Positions 11,505 to 23,225 of a DNA stretch of 64,000 nt are shown here, in pieces. Location: the NCBI GenBank assembly GCA_034231615.1, contig CM067311.1, forward strand, positions 28,170,699 to 28,234,698, given 5' to 3'. Source of the stretch: Meghimatium bilineatum. Its lineage: Eukaryota > Mollusca > Gastropoda > Stylommatophora > Philomycidae. The translations under genes were made by a program, and so were the position numbers. Under the pieces are notes generated by a model. The model made no database searches and had not been told where the DNA came from. It saw nothing but the letters and a program-made list of their open reading frames with translations. How positions within the stretch are numbered: the first letter of the stretch is position 1; every line of letters starts with the position of its first letter.

Positions 11505-11775
11505 ACATAAAATTATGCATGTTCATTTTGAGCAAAACACCTGCACTCGAACTGACTCTACTTTCCTTTCTCTGTCATGGATGGGGAAAGTTCCGGAAGA
11601 TCTTCCCGAGGAAGGAGGTGGTTGGAAGTTAAACCGGGCTCAGTATTATGTAGAAGGATGGTTGGCTAGTGGCAATTCTCGTGGTGTTGTAGGCGTTACC
11701 TTTAGTACAAGTCATTGTCATTCATATGATGCCCCACCCAGATCTAACTTCAACCTGCGTGGTCATCGCAGCGAG
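11505..11775 (+). CDS. TULP4: TULP4-like protein, first coding exon
   Basis: The one host exon I can support. From the Met at 11515 it encodes 87 residues ending in phase 0: after ~17 variable residues come LSLSWMGKVPEDLPEE, YYVEGWLASGN, RGVVGVTFSTSHC, PPRSNFNLRGH and SE. This matches the N-terminal WD40 start of tubby-like protein 4, where an EGWLATGN / RGVVGVTF / NFNLRGH series occupies the same positions and the next residue is Val. TULP4 proteins have WD40 repeats, a SOCS box and a C-terminal tubby domain and are thought to act in ubiquitin-ligase substrate recognition. The exon stops at the donor GAG|GTAAGT. An acceptor-like TTTTATCAG ends at 11504, suggesting a 5' UTR exon upstream. The upstream in-frame ATG at 11482 lies before that acceptor and is less likely. 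I found no further exon in the window. Confidence 0.85.
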
Positions 11776-11781
11776 GTAAGT
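11776..11781 (+). promoter_or_regulatory. splice donor of the TULP4-like exon
   Basis: GAG|GTAAGT is a consensus 5' splice site, placed exactly where homology to TULP4 ends. Confidence 0.85.
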
Positions 11782-12465
11782 TCCGATATTAATTAGAAAA
11801 TTAGTGAAATTAGAAAATAACATATTGTTCCAATTTTGATTTTTAAGACAGAAAATATCATCAATTCATCGATGACTTTTTAAGACATTATACATAACAT
11901 AATGCTATTGTTGTTTTCTGAAGATACTAGAAAATAACGTTTTGGAATTGATGGTTTTTATAGTGTAAACCATGGCTGAGAGATAAAAATAATGGTCTCG
12001 TATCTGGTAGGTACATGTTTCGACTTCATGTAAGGACTGGTTTTATTTCTGTCGGATATAAACTAAGAGCAAACTCACCCTATACATGAGGTTGTGGCAG
12101 CAAGTACATGCGGCCGTTATTACACAGCCATAAGCACCATCACATTTCAACTCTCTATCCGTATATGCAGTATTGACAGACAAACGTTTCTAGAGGCACT
12201 AGGGCAAACCATTCTGGAAACGTAAAGGCAGCCGGCATGATGTTTTATTCTGCCCAGATAAATTTATCCCCATATCTACTCATCTTGTTTGCTCTATTAA
12301 TTTGTTTCAATTATTAAATTTTTTTGGTTTCAATTTAAGTTTTAACTTTCGTTGTGTTCCTTAACCATTTTGTGCGTGTAGTAGAGTTACCAACCAATAC
12401 TGTTGTGTAACCAAAAACTATTGTGTGTCCTTTCTTCGATAAAATAGCTAAATAATACTTACTTA
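11782..12465. other. intron, no recognised repeat
   Basis: Presumed first part of the intron after the TULP4-like exon. AT-rich and without a supportable element. Confidence 0.5.
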
Positions 12466-12509
12466 GGAAACAGGTAATGAAGTCTTACTAAACGATGACT
12501 AACACTCTA

Positions 12510-13043
12510 TACTCTGTTCACTCTAAGAATGAAGTGGGTCAGTGCTTCTAATTGGTTATTGGACACAGAACGCATTAATCGAGTGTTAAGCGCCCAGTAA
12601 TATTGTTTTTATATTTCGTTTTTAAACGTTTTTTAAAAATGTTGTTTCAATATGGTTTTTAATTGTTTTAAATAATATTGTTTTTACGTGTCTGTTTAAT
12701 GTTTACATGTCTGTACATAGCTGTTTAAAAATCACATCTTGTCGCGGAGTAATTTTTTTGTTTTGAAATGTTTGACCCACTTCATTCTTACAGTTTGTTT
12801 GTTTGTTTTTCGTTCGCTCCATTGTAACCATCACGGATATCCGTGCGATTTCCGCCGGGAGCGTGATTACGTTGTGCCACCGTTATGCGCCTTATAGGCC
12901 TAGCACATCCGATTTCGGCATGTTTGACAATTCGGGTGGGCTACCCTTAGCCTGTGACAGCCTCTATATCTGTCTCCAGGCACGCGTAGTGGAGACTCTT
13001 CGCCCAGACGATTTATTGCTCTATTCTTACAGTGAACAGAGTA
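12510..13043. mobile_element. TA-flanked MITE inserted in the PLE left arm
   Basis: Terminal inverted repeats TACTCTGTTCACTCTAAGAA at 12510 and the complementary TGAACAGAGTA ending at 13043, with TA at 12508-12509 and 13044-13045. The right repeat is split by a SINE: TGACCCACTTCATTCTTACAG ends at 12793 and TGAACAGAGTA resumes at 13033. Removing the element restores colinearity of the PLE left arm with its right arm. Confidence 0.8.
12794..13022 (-). mobile_element. S2 SINE-like retroposon inserted in the MITE
   Basis: Flanked by a perfect 10-bp duplication ATTCTTACAG (12784-12793 and 13023-13032). On the plus strand it begins TTTGTTTGTTTG, so the retroposon lies on the minus strand with a (CAAA)n tail. 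Internal landmarks GATTTCCGCCGGGAGCG, AGCACATCCGATTTCGGCAT and CAGGCACGCG are shared with 9409-9725. Confidence 0.8.
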
Positions 13044-13365
13044 TATTACTGTCGGATGCTCATGTGAAATAATAATAAACACAACACTATACATGATATA
13101 ATGATACAAAGAACAATACACAGGACATAAACGACGTTTTGACAAAAAGGTTTTTTACCAAGATAAGCACATATCATCAAAAGACGACGAGTAGAAATGA
13201 CAACGACACACATATGTGTCCGAGAGAAATGTGGATGTGAGATGCCGGAAGAATAGGAACAGAAATTATATAAACACGTAGATATATGTGGAATCGAAGC
13301 GAACAAAAAGATGACGTAAATGATAGAACAAAATAAATAAATGCAAAAACTACACCAACCGAGAA

Positions 13366-15213
13366 CTAGACAAAAGAGCGGTCGGAATTGAGTCCGAATG
13401 GCTGGAGGTTACCCAGCTCAAAGATAAGACGATTTTCTAGAACGTACCTAGATCTATCATCGGTGGTGCAGGATCTGATGATAGTGACCTGAATATAAAG
13501 AACACCACGTTGGCTATCGCCGTTGAAGTGTGTGACAATCGGAGTAGGTGTACGGTGCACTAGATAGCATGAAGATGATTACAGAAGCGGTCGTTCAATC
13601 TTAAGCCAGTTTCACCGATATACTACTTGCCGCAGTGTTTACATATGATCACGTAAATGGCATTACGGGATTCACGTGTAAAGGCCTCATCAATGGTGTA
13701 AATGGTCTTGGGAAATGAAATGAGTGGATCTGAACCACATAAGGAAATGTGTAGCAGCGACCACGTGAGGAACGAACAGTACCGTAATGGTGAGAAACAA
13801 AAGATCTAAGGAGGCTGTGATAAATCTTAAGGTACACTTAAGATTTTTGTCGCGACTATATACAATCAGAGGCAATTCCTGGAAAGCGACACGGGTGTTA
13901 TGATCAGACTGGAGAAGGGAATAATCTTTAAGTAGGATGCACCGGACAGTGGAGTTATGGGGATGAAAGGTAAGGACAAGTGTATATGTATAAAGATGAG
14001 GAGGAAGAACCCTGGGAATTAGTAAAGGTATCGAGGCGAGATAACTGGCGCACACGGAACCTGAAAGGATACTGTCGGTGAAAAAGCTTCTACGGAAGAA
14101 CTCCGTAATCACAAAGGATTTGTCGAGAAAGTCGTCATAATCGCTACATAAGCGACGAAGGCGAAGAAGCTGGGTGTACGGCAGAGAGTTGCGATAAGCG
14201 GGAGGATGAGAAGAAGTGTAGAGCAGAAATTCATGTGAATAAGTAGGTTTATAGTGGACGTATGTGCTGAGGTATGGGGGATGAATAGTGACAATGATGT
14301 CAAGGAAGTTGACAGAAGTAGTTGAAATATTAGATGTGAATTGAATAGCAGGTTGAAATTATTTATGAAGTTGATGAAGGGAGACAATTCTGTTTCGGAC
14401 GTATCAGTAATACCTATACTATCATCAATGTACCAGTGGAAAAGAGATGGAAAAATTGGGCCATCATAGGTCGACCAAACTACATGTTCAACATGTCCCT
14501 CAGGAAAAGACATGCATAACTGGGTCCATCCTGGTGCCCATAGCAACGCCACTGATCTGATAGAAAAAAATGTCAATCAAATTCAAAAGAGTTGAGTGTG
14601 AGCACCAGTTCAGCAAGGCGGATACGAGTAGGAGTGGATACAGAGGGATGGAGACTTTTGTCCAGAAAGAATTGCAGAGCCCTGAGAACATCAGCATGGG
14701 GTATAGAAGTATACAGAGAAAAAACATCGAGCAAGAACAGACGATAAGTACGGTCAGAAGACAACTGGACAGAGGACAAAAATGTTGTGGTAATGTTTGA
14801 TGTCTTTCAAGAATGGAGGGACTTGTACGACTAAAGGCTGAAAAATGCTGTCAAATAAGTTAGAGATGCGCTCAGTGAGATAAGAGTAAGCGGAGACAAT
14901 GGGTCTACCCGAATTCGATTCCTGTGTGGACCAAAGCCTAAACATCTTTGATCGAAGCAAAGAGCCTTGGCAGTGGTAGGAAGGTGGCTGTTACAGATAA
15001 GGGTTTTCACAGTGTCGTTGATCACCTTCTGGTTAGGCACCGTTGAGTCAGATGTGCATGCAGTGTAGAAAGAAGAATTTGAGAGTTGTTGGTGGCCCTC
15101 CTAGAGGTAAAGGTCCACACAACAATTGCCCCATCCTTATCTGCTAGTTTGATGACCTTATCATCACGGCGACGAAGATGCACCAAGGAGCGACTTTCGT
15201 CAGGGCGGATCAT
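13366..15213 (-). pseudogene. PLE reverse transcriptase / GIY-YIG polyprotein, broken
   Basis: Landmarks in order along the minus strand: RRRDDKVIKLADKDGAIVVW (15200-15110), equivalent to the conserved VIKPADKGGAVVV; GRPIVSA near 14900; FLLDVFSLYTSIPH near 14740 (RT motif A with catalytic Asp); FYQISGVAMGTRMDP near 14540 (motif B); WYIDDSIG near 14420 (motif C, YIDD); RLRRLCSDYDDF near 14150; and AIYVIICKHCGK then YIGETGLRLNDRF at 13660-13575, the GIY-YIG endonuclease core. An RT followed by a C-terminal GIY-YIG is the PLE architecture. Several frameshifts (about 14540, 14110) and a stop just before YIGETG make it a pseudogene. Confidence 0.8.
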
Positions 15214-15633
15214 CAGTGTTGGAGCGTTTCATGCGGTTGTGACGAAGTGATTGAATATTAGGGGGGGGGGGATCGTGAGCCTGTGAAGCACTGGGCTTGG
15301 AAGTCCAAGGATATTTTTGTCTGTTCATATCATTTTATTCGTTTCGTTTCCAGATATATTTATGTTTGTATGTACTTTCTGTTCCTATCATTCAGGCATC
15401 TCGCATCCACACTTCGCTCGGACACGTGCGTGTGTCGTTGTCATTTCTACTCGTCATCTTTTGATATTTTGTGCTTATCTTGATAAGGTCTTTTGGTCGA
15501 TTATGTCCTGTGTATTGTTATTTATATGATTATATCCTGTTGTAGTGTTGTGTGTATTATTATTTCACGTGAGCATCCGACAGTGATAGTGTGTTAGTAA
15601 GACAAGTTAAGTAAGACTTCATTACCTTTTTCC

Positions 15634-16074
15634 AACGTATCATTTTCATAAAGCTTTATTTACTGCAGTGTTACCTTTTATTGATAAAATAGTTATAAAA
15701 TCTTGTATCCAGTCAACCTATTTTTGTTATGTAAATCTACTATATACCTCGTTTGTTGATATTACGAAGAACTTTGTTGTTGGGGCTCGGAGCTATGTTG
15801 GGTTTAATTTAAGGTTTAAAATGACGTTTCAGATATCGTAGACGGTTACATTAGAAAGTTGCGCAAGTAATCGTATCTTGCACAAACGTCATATGACATT
15901 TATTACTTTATTCCAAGCTAAAATTTTCTCCAAAAATTTGATCAGTGCATCTTCGTGGGTGTTTGAATAAATGTATTTGTTGTTTATGTTTTCTTGAGAG
16001 CTTCAGATGATGGGTTTGTGCTTGTTTTCTGTTTATAAATACTTTGACTAGTCTGAAAGCTTTATCAGAATTTT
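15634..16074. other. no recognised feature
   Basis: No gene or repeat recognised between the PLE and the next tandem array. Confidence 0.4.
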
Positions 16075-16450
16075 TGGTTACTCTAATTTCATAGAATCAG
16101 TTGCGAACATATATGATTCTTTTACTGCTATTTCTTAAATCAATTACCAACATATGATTCTTCTATTCTCATTTCTTGAATCTTCTTCTTCTTCAGCGTT
16201 CATTCTCAAACTTCCGCTGGATCTCTCTTTTAACAGGATCATTGTCCTATTTGATTTCCAGAAGGATGTAATACAGAGAATGGAAATGCGTTGTGTCGTT
16301 GTTTTATGTGGGCCAATGGCCTGACACATACAACTTAGGCGGAATTCCTTGAATCAATTACCAACATATGATTCTTCTATTCTAATTTCTTTAATCAATT
16401 ACCAACCTATATGACTCTTTTATTCTCGTTTCTTGATTACCAACATTCAT
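16075..16450. repeat. ~40-bp tandem repeat split by an S1b copy
   Basis: Units with AATCAATTACCAACATATGA and TTCTTCTATTCT flank the S1b insertion at 16184-16345. TTCTTGAATC before and TTCCTTGAATC after may be the target duplication or simply two array units. Confidence 0.7.
16184..16345 (-). mobile_element. S1b SINE-like retroposon
   Basis: Starts CTTCTTCTTCAGCGTTCATT and contains GATTTCCAGAAGGATGTA, GGAAATGCGTTGTGTCG and CCAATGGCCTGACACAT. Sister copies are at 37290-37465 (best, opposite strand) and 53010-53170. It differs from S1 by a longer segment between the tail and GGATGTA and by a shorter body. Confidence 0.7.
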
Positions 16451-16464
16451 GATTTAAAAAAAAA

Positions 16465-16690
16465 TGCATAGCTTCTGCACTATGCAGGGAACAGTAAGGG
16501 TGGGAGAATCAGAGGAGGCCAAATAAAGGCATGGGCAGGCAAAATCAAGGAGTGAAAAGGACAAGATTTTTCCTCACTTATTCGCGTCATTGAAGATAGA
16601 AATCGCAGGAGGACTGTGTGCGATGAAGCATCCAATGTGGTACCCATACGACCCTAACGGATTTATTGATAATGATAGATATATAATTAA
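16465..16690 (+). mobile_element. LINE-E 3' end fragment
   Basis: Reads (with stops) GGQIKAWAGKIKE, RVIEDRNRRRTVCDEASNVV then P, ending in TTTATTGATAATGATAGATA. The copy at 32400-33945 has KTWTDNIKEWTG and EDRIRWRTLCAEASNVV at the same place, followed by a TTGA tail. This fixes the 3' end of the family. Confidence 0.7.
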
Positions 16691-17048
16691 ATTATCAGTT
16701 TATCTTGAAACATTTAAAAATAAACAACGGCTCCTAGTCCTAGGTCAACCCAGCCTAAGAAAATGGGTACCATATCTTTTGTGTATAGTCAATACGACAG
16801 GTACTCGATGCTGACCACATTATACGTTGGTATTCTGTTGGCCATGAAAACACTGACCTAACACCGAAATTCCCCCAATACGCATCAATCGCGTGAACAA
16901 GGGAAACGGCGAAGGGAAAACATTTATTCTCATTTCCGTGAAAAATTCGATAGTCCAGATGATTGACTTCATTGTATTCGGATTTCCCCATATGTTCTCC
17001 ACCCTACTCAAGGAATCAGCATGACTTTGATAGTTGGTGGGTTTGTCT
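16691..17048. other. no gene; short SINE-tail-like piece at 16731-16772
   Basis: TAGGTCAACCCAGCCTAAGA followed by AAATGGGTACC resembles the 3' portion of the tRNA-derived SINE at 27676-27880 (CCATTTAAGGCTGGGTCGAC on the other strand). The rest is unrecognised. Confidence 0.35.
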
Positions 17049-17056
17049 TCCTAGAG

Positions 17057-19088
17057 CAGGGGTGGGCAAACTTTATATGCAGAGGGCCACATTGAAAATG
17101 TAAAGCTATTGGAGAGCGACATATAATATTATGTACATTTTTGTTTACAATTCTCGGTAAGTAATCAATTACATATTTTTATTGTGAAGAAACGTAGTTT
17201 TACATAATGTAGATAACCTTAAATAAATTACATTTCTAACAGACTTACACTATAACAGTATATTTTCCTAATATGGATAAAAGGTTTTGCAAATATTTAA
17301 ACAATATTTGAAAAATATTATGTTGCATACAGTTACAATATGGGTTCATATCTATAGTTTTAATGAAGATTTAAAAAAAAACACCATACACATACAGTCA
17401 CAATAGTTACAACTTTATTGATATTATTTCTAATGAGATGTATATAATTGCTTGTAAGATTTTATAATTCCTTTGAAATCTGGAACAAGTTTACTTGTAG
17501 AAATGTGCATGTCTGCATTTAAGTTGCAATCAGATAATAAAGACCTGTTCTTAGATTTGTTGATTTTTAAGCAAGAAAATGCCCGTTCACAAATATATGT
17601 AGATCCAAATAATGACAAAAATTTATCTGCAAAGTTTTTTAAGTTTGGGAATGATTGTTCAGGCAAAGAACCATAGAAATCCAACAACCATTCAGACTTA
17701 AATTTTTCCTTTAGGTAATGATTGGCTTGTAATTCAAACAACTCCAACTGTATGTGCTCTGGAATCTTCTTCCAAATTCTAGCTTACTTGCATCTTGAAG
17801 TTGAAGGGTCAAATCTTCACTTATCTTTTCAACACGTCTGACCACAGTTCTTCTGGATAATGTAATACTGTCAAATTTGTTGTTTTGTTTTGGACACAGA
17901 ATGTTTGCTGCATCTAGTAAACATTCCTTAATAAATTCACCATCAGAAAATGGCTTGTTGTATTTCACAATTTTGTTTGACAACACTAAACTGGCCTCTG
18001 TTACGCATCTTGAATTGAAGACTGTTTTGTATGTAAACACAGTTTGTTGTTTCTCCAGACTTTTTACCAACTCCATGCATTTTCGTTTCCTTTCTTCAGA
18101 TGTTAGATTGTGTCCGAAATTGGGATGTTTTGTCTGGTAACGTCTTTATAAGTTATATTCTTTAACAACAGCCACTGATTCGTGACACAGCAAGCAAACA
18201 GATTTGTTGCCAACTTGCATAAAACAGTATTTGGTAATCCATTCGTCTTTGAAAATCCGACACTCGTCTTCAATCTTACGTTTTTTGGATGCACTCATTA
18301 TAATAAAAAATATCTTAAAATGTTGCATAATTAACTAAAGACAAATGTGCTTCCGGCAGCGCGAATATAATTATTTAGATTTAGAAAACTCGGTTGCAAT
18401 ATAAATACGGAAATTTGTGAATGGAAACTACAAACGTGATGGCTATTAAAACACACCGGGAATTCCCCAGGCACTGCACAGCTTAAATGATTCAAATCGA
18501 GTATTTGCGCATTCCATTCGTAGGATATGAGTGGGGGGGGGAGTTTATTTCTTACGATACATTATTGTTGTAACAATGTATTATTAATTATAACAGCGTT
18601 TAGCGATATTCTATTTTGTATGAAACCCCTTTTTTTATATAAACTAAACATACATCCCGACATAATGCTTAAAAGTTGAAAACAATTAATTATAATTTGA
18701 TAGGCAATTTTCAACCTTTATAAAATTATATCGTCCGAGTACTTATAATCATTGAGAAACATTCAGCCAATCAAATCACGTCAATTATAAAATAGTAAAT
18801 TACTCAATATTAAACACTCATATTAAACGTAGTAACATTTCATTGACGTTATTTATATATATATATATATATCAATATTAATATTTAAATGATGTCAAAT
18901 TGGGAAAAAAATGTATATTTAATATATAAGTAAGTCGAATTAAAATTCCAATGGATTTCTGCGTAATATTAATGGGGAAAAAAATCATTTGTGACGATCG
19001 TTCGTTTATTTTAAAATGTGTTTGAGGGCCGCAAAATATCCAAAGGCGGGCCGCATGCGGCCCGCGGGATGTAGTTTGTCCACCCCTG
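17057..19088 (-). mobile_element. hAT transposon, internally deleted, with intact ends
   Basis: The ends are CAGGGGTGGGCAAACT at 17057 and AGTTTGTCCACCCCTG ending at 19088 (15 of 16 bases complementary). The flanking 8-bp duplication TCCTAGAG (17049-17056, 19089-19096) is perfect; 8 bp is diagnostic for hAT. The 2032-bp element has transposase remnants on the minus strand but lacks the catalytic middle. A G+C-rich GGGCCGC...GCGGCCCGCGGG stretch lies just inside the right end. Confidence 0.95.
17433..18298 (-). pseudogene. hAT transposase remnant (GTF2IRD2/ZBED-like)
   Basis: Starts at Met 18298 with MSASKKRKIED, then a BED-type finger, KSVCLLCHESVAVVKEYNL, an in-frame stop (about 18146-18148) and RRYQTKHPNF. 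The frame continues through ERKRKCMELVKSLEKQQTVF and SDGEFIKECLLDAANILCP to about 17780. A frame change and large deletion follow, then the hAT C-terminal dimerisation block at 17747-17433: PNLKNFADKFLSLFGSTYIC, ERAFSCLKINKSKNRSLLSD, then LVPDFKGI. Full-length relatives are around 600 residues, so roughly half is missing, including the DDE core. It cannot be active by itself, though its ends might be mobilised in trans. Confidence 0.85.
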
Positions 19089-19096
19089 TCCTAGAG

Positions 19097-19940
<844 letters not shown>

Positions 19941-19999
19941 CAGAGATTATGAAAACAATTTTATTTATACATCATACATGAACAGTATCACGACCTCTT

Positions 20000-22345
20000 C
20001 TGCACTCTCATTCACACACATTCACCCCAGATTTCTATATTTTACACATTCATATTTCTATATTAAGGAAATTAACATTTCTATAACCTACACATTCAAT
20101 AAATATTACTATATCCCACACTTTCAATTCATATTTCTATATCCCAGACATTCATATTTCTATATCTCACACATTTAACTCATATCTCTATATTCCACAC
20201 ATTCACATTTTATATCCCACACATTCAATCCCTTTTTCTATATACCAATCATTGACATTTTATGTCCAACACATTCATATTGCTATCTCCCACACAATTA
20301 ACTGATATTTCTAATCCTACACATTGATTCCATATTTATATATCCCACACATTCAACTCATATTTCTATCCCACACATTCAATTCGTATTTCTAAATCCC
20401 AAACATTCTTTCCATATTTATATATTCCACACATTCAACTCATGTTTCTATATCCCACACATTCAATTCGTATTTCTATATCCCACACATTCAACTCATG
20501 TTTCTATATCCCACACATTCAACTCATGTTTCTATATCCCACACATTCAACTCATGTTTCTATATCCCACACATTCAACTCATGTTTCTATATCCCACAC
20601 ATTCAACTCATGTTTCTATATCCCACACATTCAACTCATGTTTCTATATCCCACACATTCAACTCATGTTTCTATATCCCACACATTTATCTCGTATTTC
20701 TAAATCCCACACATTCTTTCCATATTTATATATTCCACACATTCAACTGATGTTTCTATATCCCACACATTTATCTCGTATTTCTAAATCCCACACATTC
20801 TTTCCATATTTATATATCCCACACATTCAACTCATATTTCTATTTCCTACACATCCACATTTCTGAATCTCATACATTTAACTCATATTTATATATCCTA
20901 CACATTCAGCTTGTATTTCTATCTCCCGCACATTCAGCTTATATTTCTATCGCAAAATGAGTAAAACAAGTTACTAAAACACTTACCTAGCCTATTAATA
21001 AAAATATATTTAAAAAAAGTATATATAAAAAACATACAATAAAACTAAACAGGACAATTCTCCTCGTATCGGCTCAAATTGAACCTTTTTCAAGAGACAA
21101 ACAGAAAACGACAAAATAAAAAACAAAAAACAAAAAACAAATATATTTTTATTAATAGGCTAGGTAAGTGTTTTAGTAACCTGTTTTACTCATTTTGCGT
21201 TACTATTTGTTCATTAGGTTACTGCGGCACCATCCACTTTGTCGGACACCCTCTGACCATTTGGTTATTTATATTTCTATCTCCCGCACATTCAGCTTAT
21301 ATTTCTATCTCCTGCACATTCAGCTTATATTTCTATCTCCCGCACATTCAACTCGTATTTCTATATCCCACACATGCACGGTTCTCTATCTCACACATTC
21401 ACTTCGTTTGTCTATATCACACACATTCACAATTATATATCTCACATATTCACATTATATATCCCACACATTCAACTCATATCTCTATATTCCACACATT
21501 CGCATTCTATATCCCACACATTCATTCCATGTTTCAATATCCCACACATTCAATCCAGATTTCTATTCCACGCACATTCAGATTTCTAAATCTCACACTT
21601 TTTTTTTACTTTTTAAACGCATCTTTTTATATCACGCACATATTCACAATTATATATCTCACACATTCACATTTTTGTATGTCACACATTCAACTCATAT
21701 TTATATGCCCCACACATTCAATCCATAATTCTATATCTCACACATGCAAATTATATTTCTATATCACGCACATTTACAATTATATATCTCACACATTCAC
21801 ATTTCGATATCGCACATATTCAACTCATATTTCTATATCCCACACATTCAGATTATTTCTCCCACACATTCAGATTCTATCTCCCACACATTCAGATTCT
21901 ATCTCCCACACATTCAACTCATATGTCCATCTCAAATACATGCACATTTCTATCTACCACACATTCAGATTCTATCTCCCACACATTCAGATTCTATCTC
22001 CCACACATTCAACTCATATGTCCATCTCAAATACATGCACATTTCTATCTACCACACATTCAACTCACATTTCTATATTCCACACATGCATATTTCTATA
22101 TTGCGCACATTCACATTTAATATCTCAAACATTCACATTCTATATTCCACACATTCACATTTCTATTAACCATACATTCACATTTCTATAGAGCACACAT
22201 TCACAATTATATATCCCACACATTCACATTTCTATGGAGCACACATTCACAATTTTATATATCCCACACATTCACATTTCTATAGAGCACACATTCACAA
22301 TTATATATCCCACACATTCACATTTCCATATAACCCACACACTCA
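20000..22345. repeat. 28-bp satellite, split by foldback A
   Basis: Units built on CCCACACATTCAACTCAT plus TTTCTATAT. From 20440 to 20690 they are near-identical 28-mers; elsewhere they vary from 22 to 28 bp (an ATTCACATTTCTAT form dominates after 22080). Bases 20952-21268 belong to an inserted element. Because the unit lacks stops in two frames, frames of up to 370 codons arise on the plus strand; they are not genes. Confidence 0.95.
20952..21268. mobile_element. foldback element A
   Basis: The left arm GCAAAATGAGTAAAACAAGT and the right arm ACCTGTTTTACTCATTTTGC pair over about 55 bp (also CTTACCTAGCCTATTAATAA with its complement). After the right arm comes the asymmetric tail GGTTACTGCGGCAC, TTTGTCGGACACCCTCTGA and GGTTATTT. 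TTATATTTCTATC at 20939-20951 and 21269-21281 could be a 13-bp target duplication, although the host array itself contains that string. Confidence 0.8.
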
Positions 22346-22847
22346 TACATTATTATACTAATTTGGAACTTACACGCAAATCCAACAACGAGGAATATAA
22401 AATTGTAATAATAAGATCTAGTTAAAGAGACCCAGTTCCAATTAAACAATATAAATAATGCAAGATTGTTCTTACCAAGTTATTCCATAGTTATGCGGAG
22501 AATATGAGATTTGTTTCACCTGATTCCCTTTGTGAAGCTGAAATTAGATCTGGGAGATAAAATGTAGAAGCTAACAGAGCAATCCGACAACAGAAAATAT
22601 TTCTAACAAAATATCAATATTGAACTGCATATATGTATAATAAAAGAGCGTACCTGACACGGCTTACATTCGTGAACTCAGAACAAAGAGATGGATAAAA
22701 ATGTCTTTAGAAGCTTTTGAGATTTGATGTTGCCGTAGGATGCAAATAGCCAGATAGATAGGCACAACCAATAAGCGTACGTGTTCTCAATAAAACATGG
22801 GAAATAGACAACTAATTATAAGTATAGAGACAGTTTGTCCATAGTCA
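22346..22847. other. no recognised feature
   Basis: No supportable gene or repeat between the two satellite blocks. Confidence 0.4.
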
Positions 22848-23225
22848 CATCTTGTGTGTAATGATGATCTGACGACTAGGTAATAGAGCAAGTACATATA
22901 TACATATACCCTGTGTGTAATGGTGATCTGTCGACTAGGTAATAGAGCAAGTACATATATACACATACCCTGTGTGTAATGGTGATCTGACGACTAGGTA
23001 ATAGAGCAAGTACATATATACACATACCCTGTGTGTAATGGTGATCTGTCGACTAGGTAATAGAGCAAGTACATATATACACATACCCTGTGTGTAATGG
23101 TGATCTGTCGACTAGACTAGGTAATAGAGCAAGTACATATATACACATACCCTGTGTGTAATGGTGATCTGTCGACTAGACTAGGTAATAGAGCAAGTAC
23201 ATATATATACACATATCCTGTGTGC
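22848..23225. repeat. 59-bp tandem repeat, left part
   Basis: Six units containing TGTGTGTAATGGTGATCTG, CGACTAGGTAATAGAGCAAG and TACATATATACACATACC. The last two carry a 5-bp duplication (CGACTAGACTAGG). Single related units persist at 24395-24490 and 25150-25240. Confidence 0.9.

Larger units (their letters stand above)
12466..15633 (-). mobile_element. Penelope-like element with inverted terminal repeats
   Basis: Coding remnants at 15213-13366 (-) are enclosed by inverted repeats. The left arm runs from 12466 to about 13310 (interrupted by a MITE at 12510-13043) and the right arm from about 15320 to 15633. Paired landmarks include AGGTAATGAAGTCTTACT / AGTAAGACTTCATTACCT, ACTGTCGGATGCTCA / GAGCATCCGACAGT, and GACGACGAGTAGAAATGACA / the complementary CATTTCTACTCGTC. 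Inverted rather than direct terminal repeats are known for some PLEs. Each arm carries a hammerhead-like motif. No clear target duplication was found. Confidence 0.75.

Noticed and set aside
20442..20866. 102- and 122-codon overlapping frames
   Set aside because: Translation of the homogeneous 28-bp units; a repeat artefact.
21079..22191. 370-codon plus-strand open frame
   Set aside because: It lies in the foldback A arm and the 28-bp satellite; the residues (HTFTFL, IPHIQL) simply translate the satellite unit, and other frames over the same DNA are open for the same reason.
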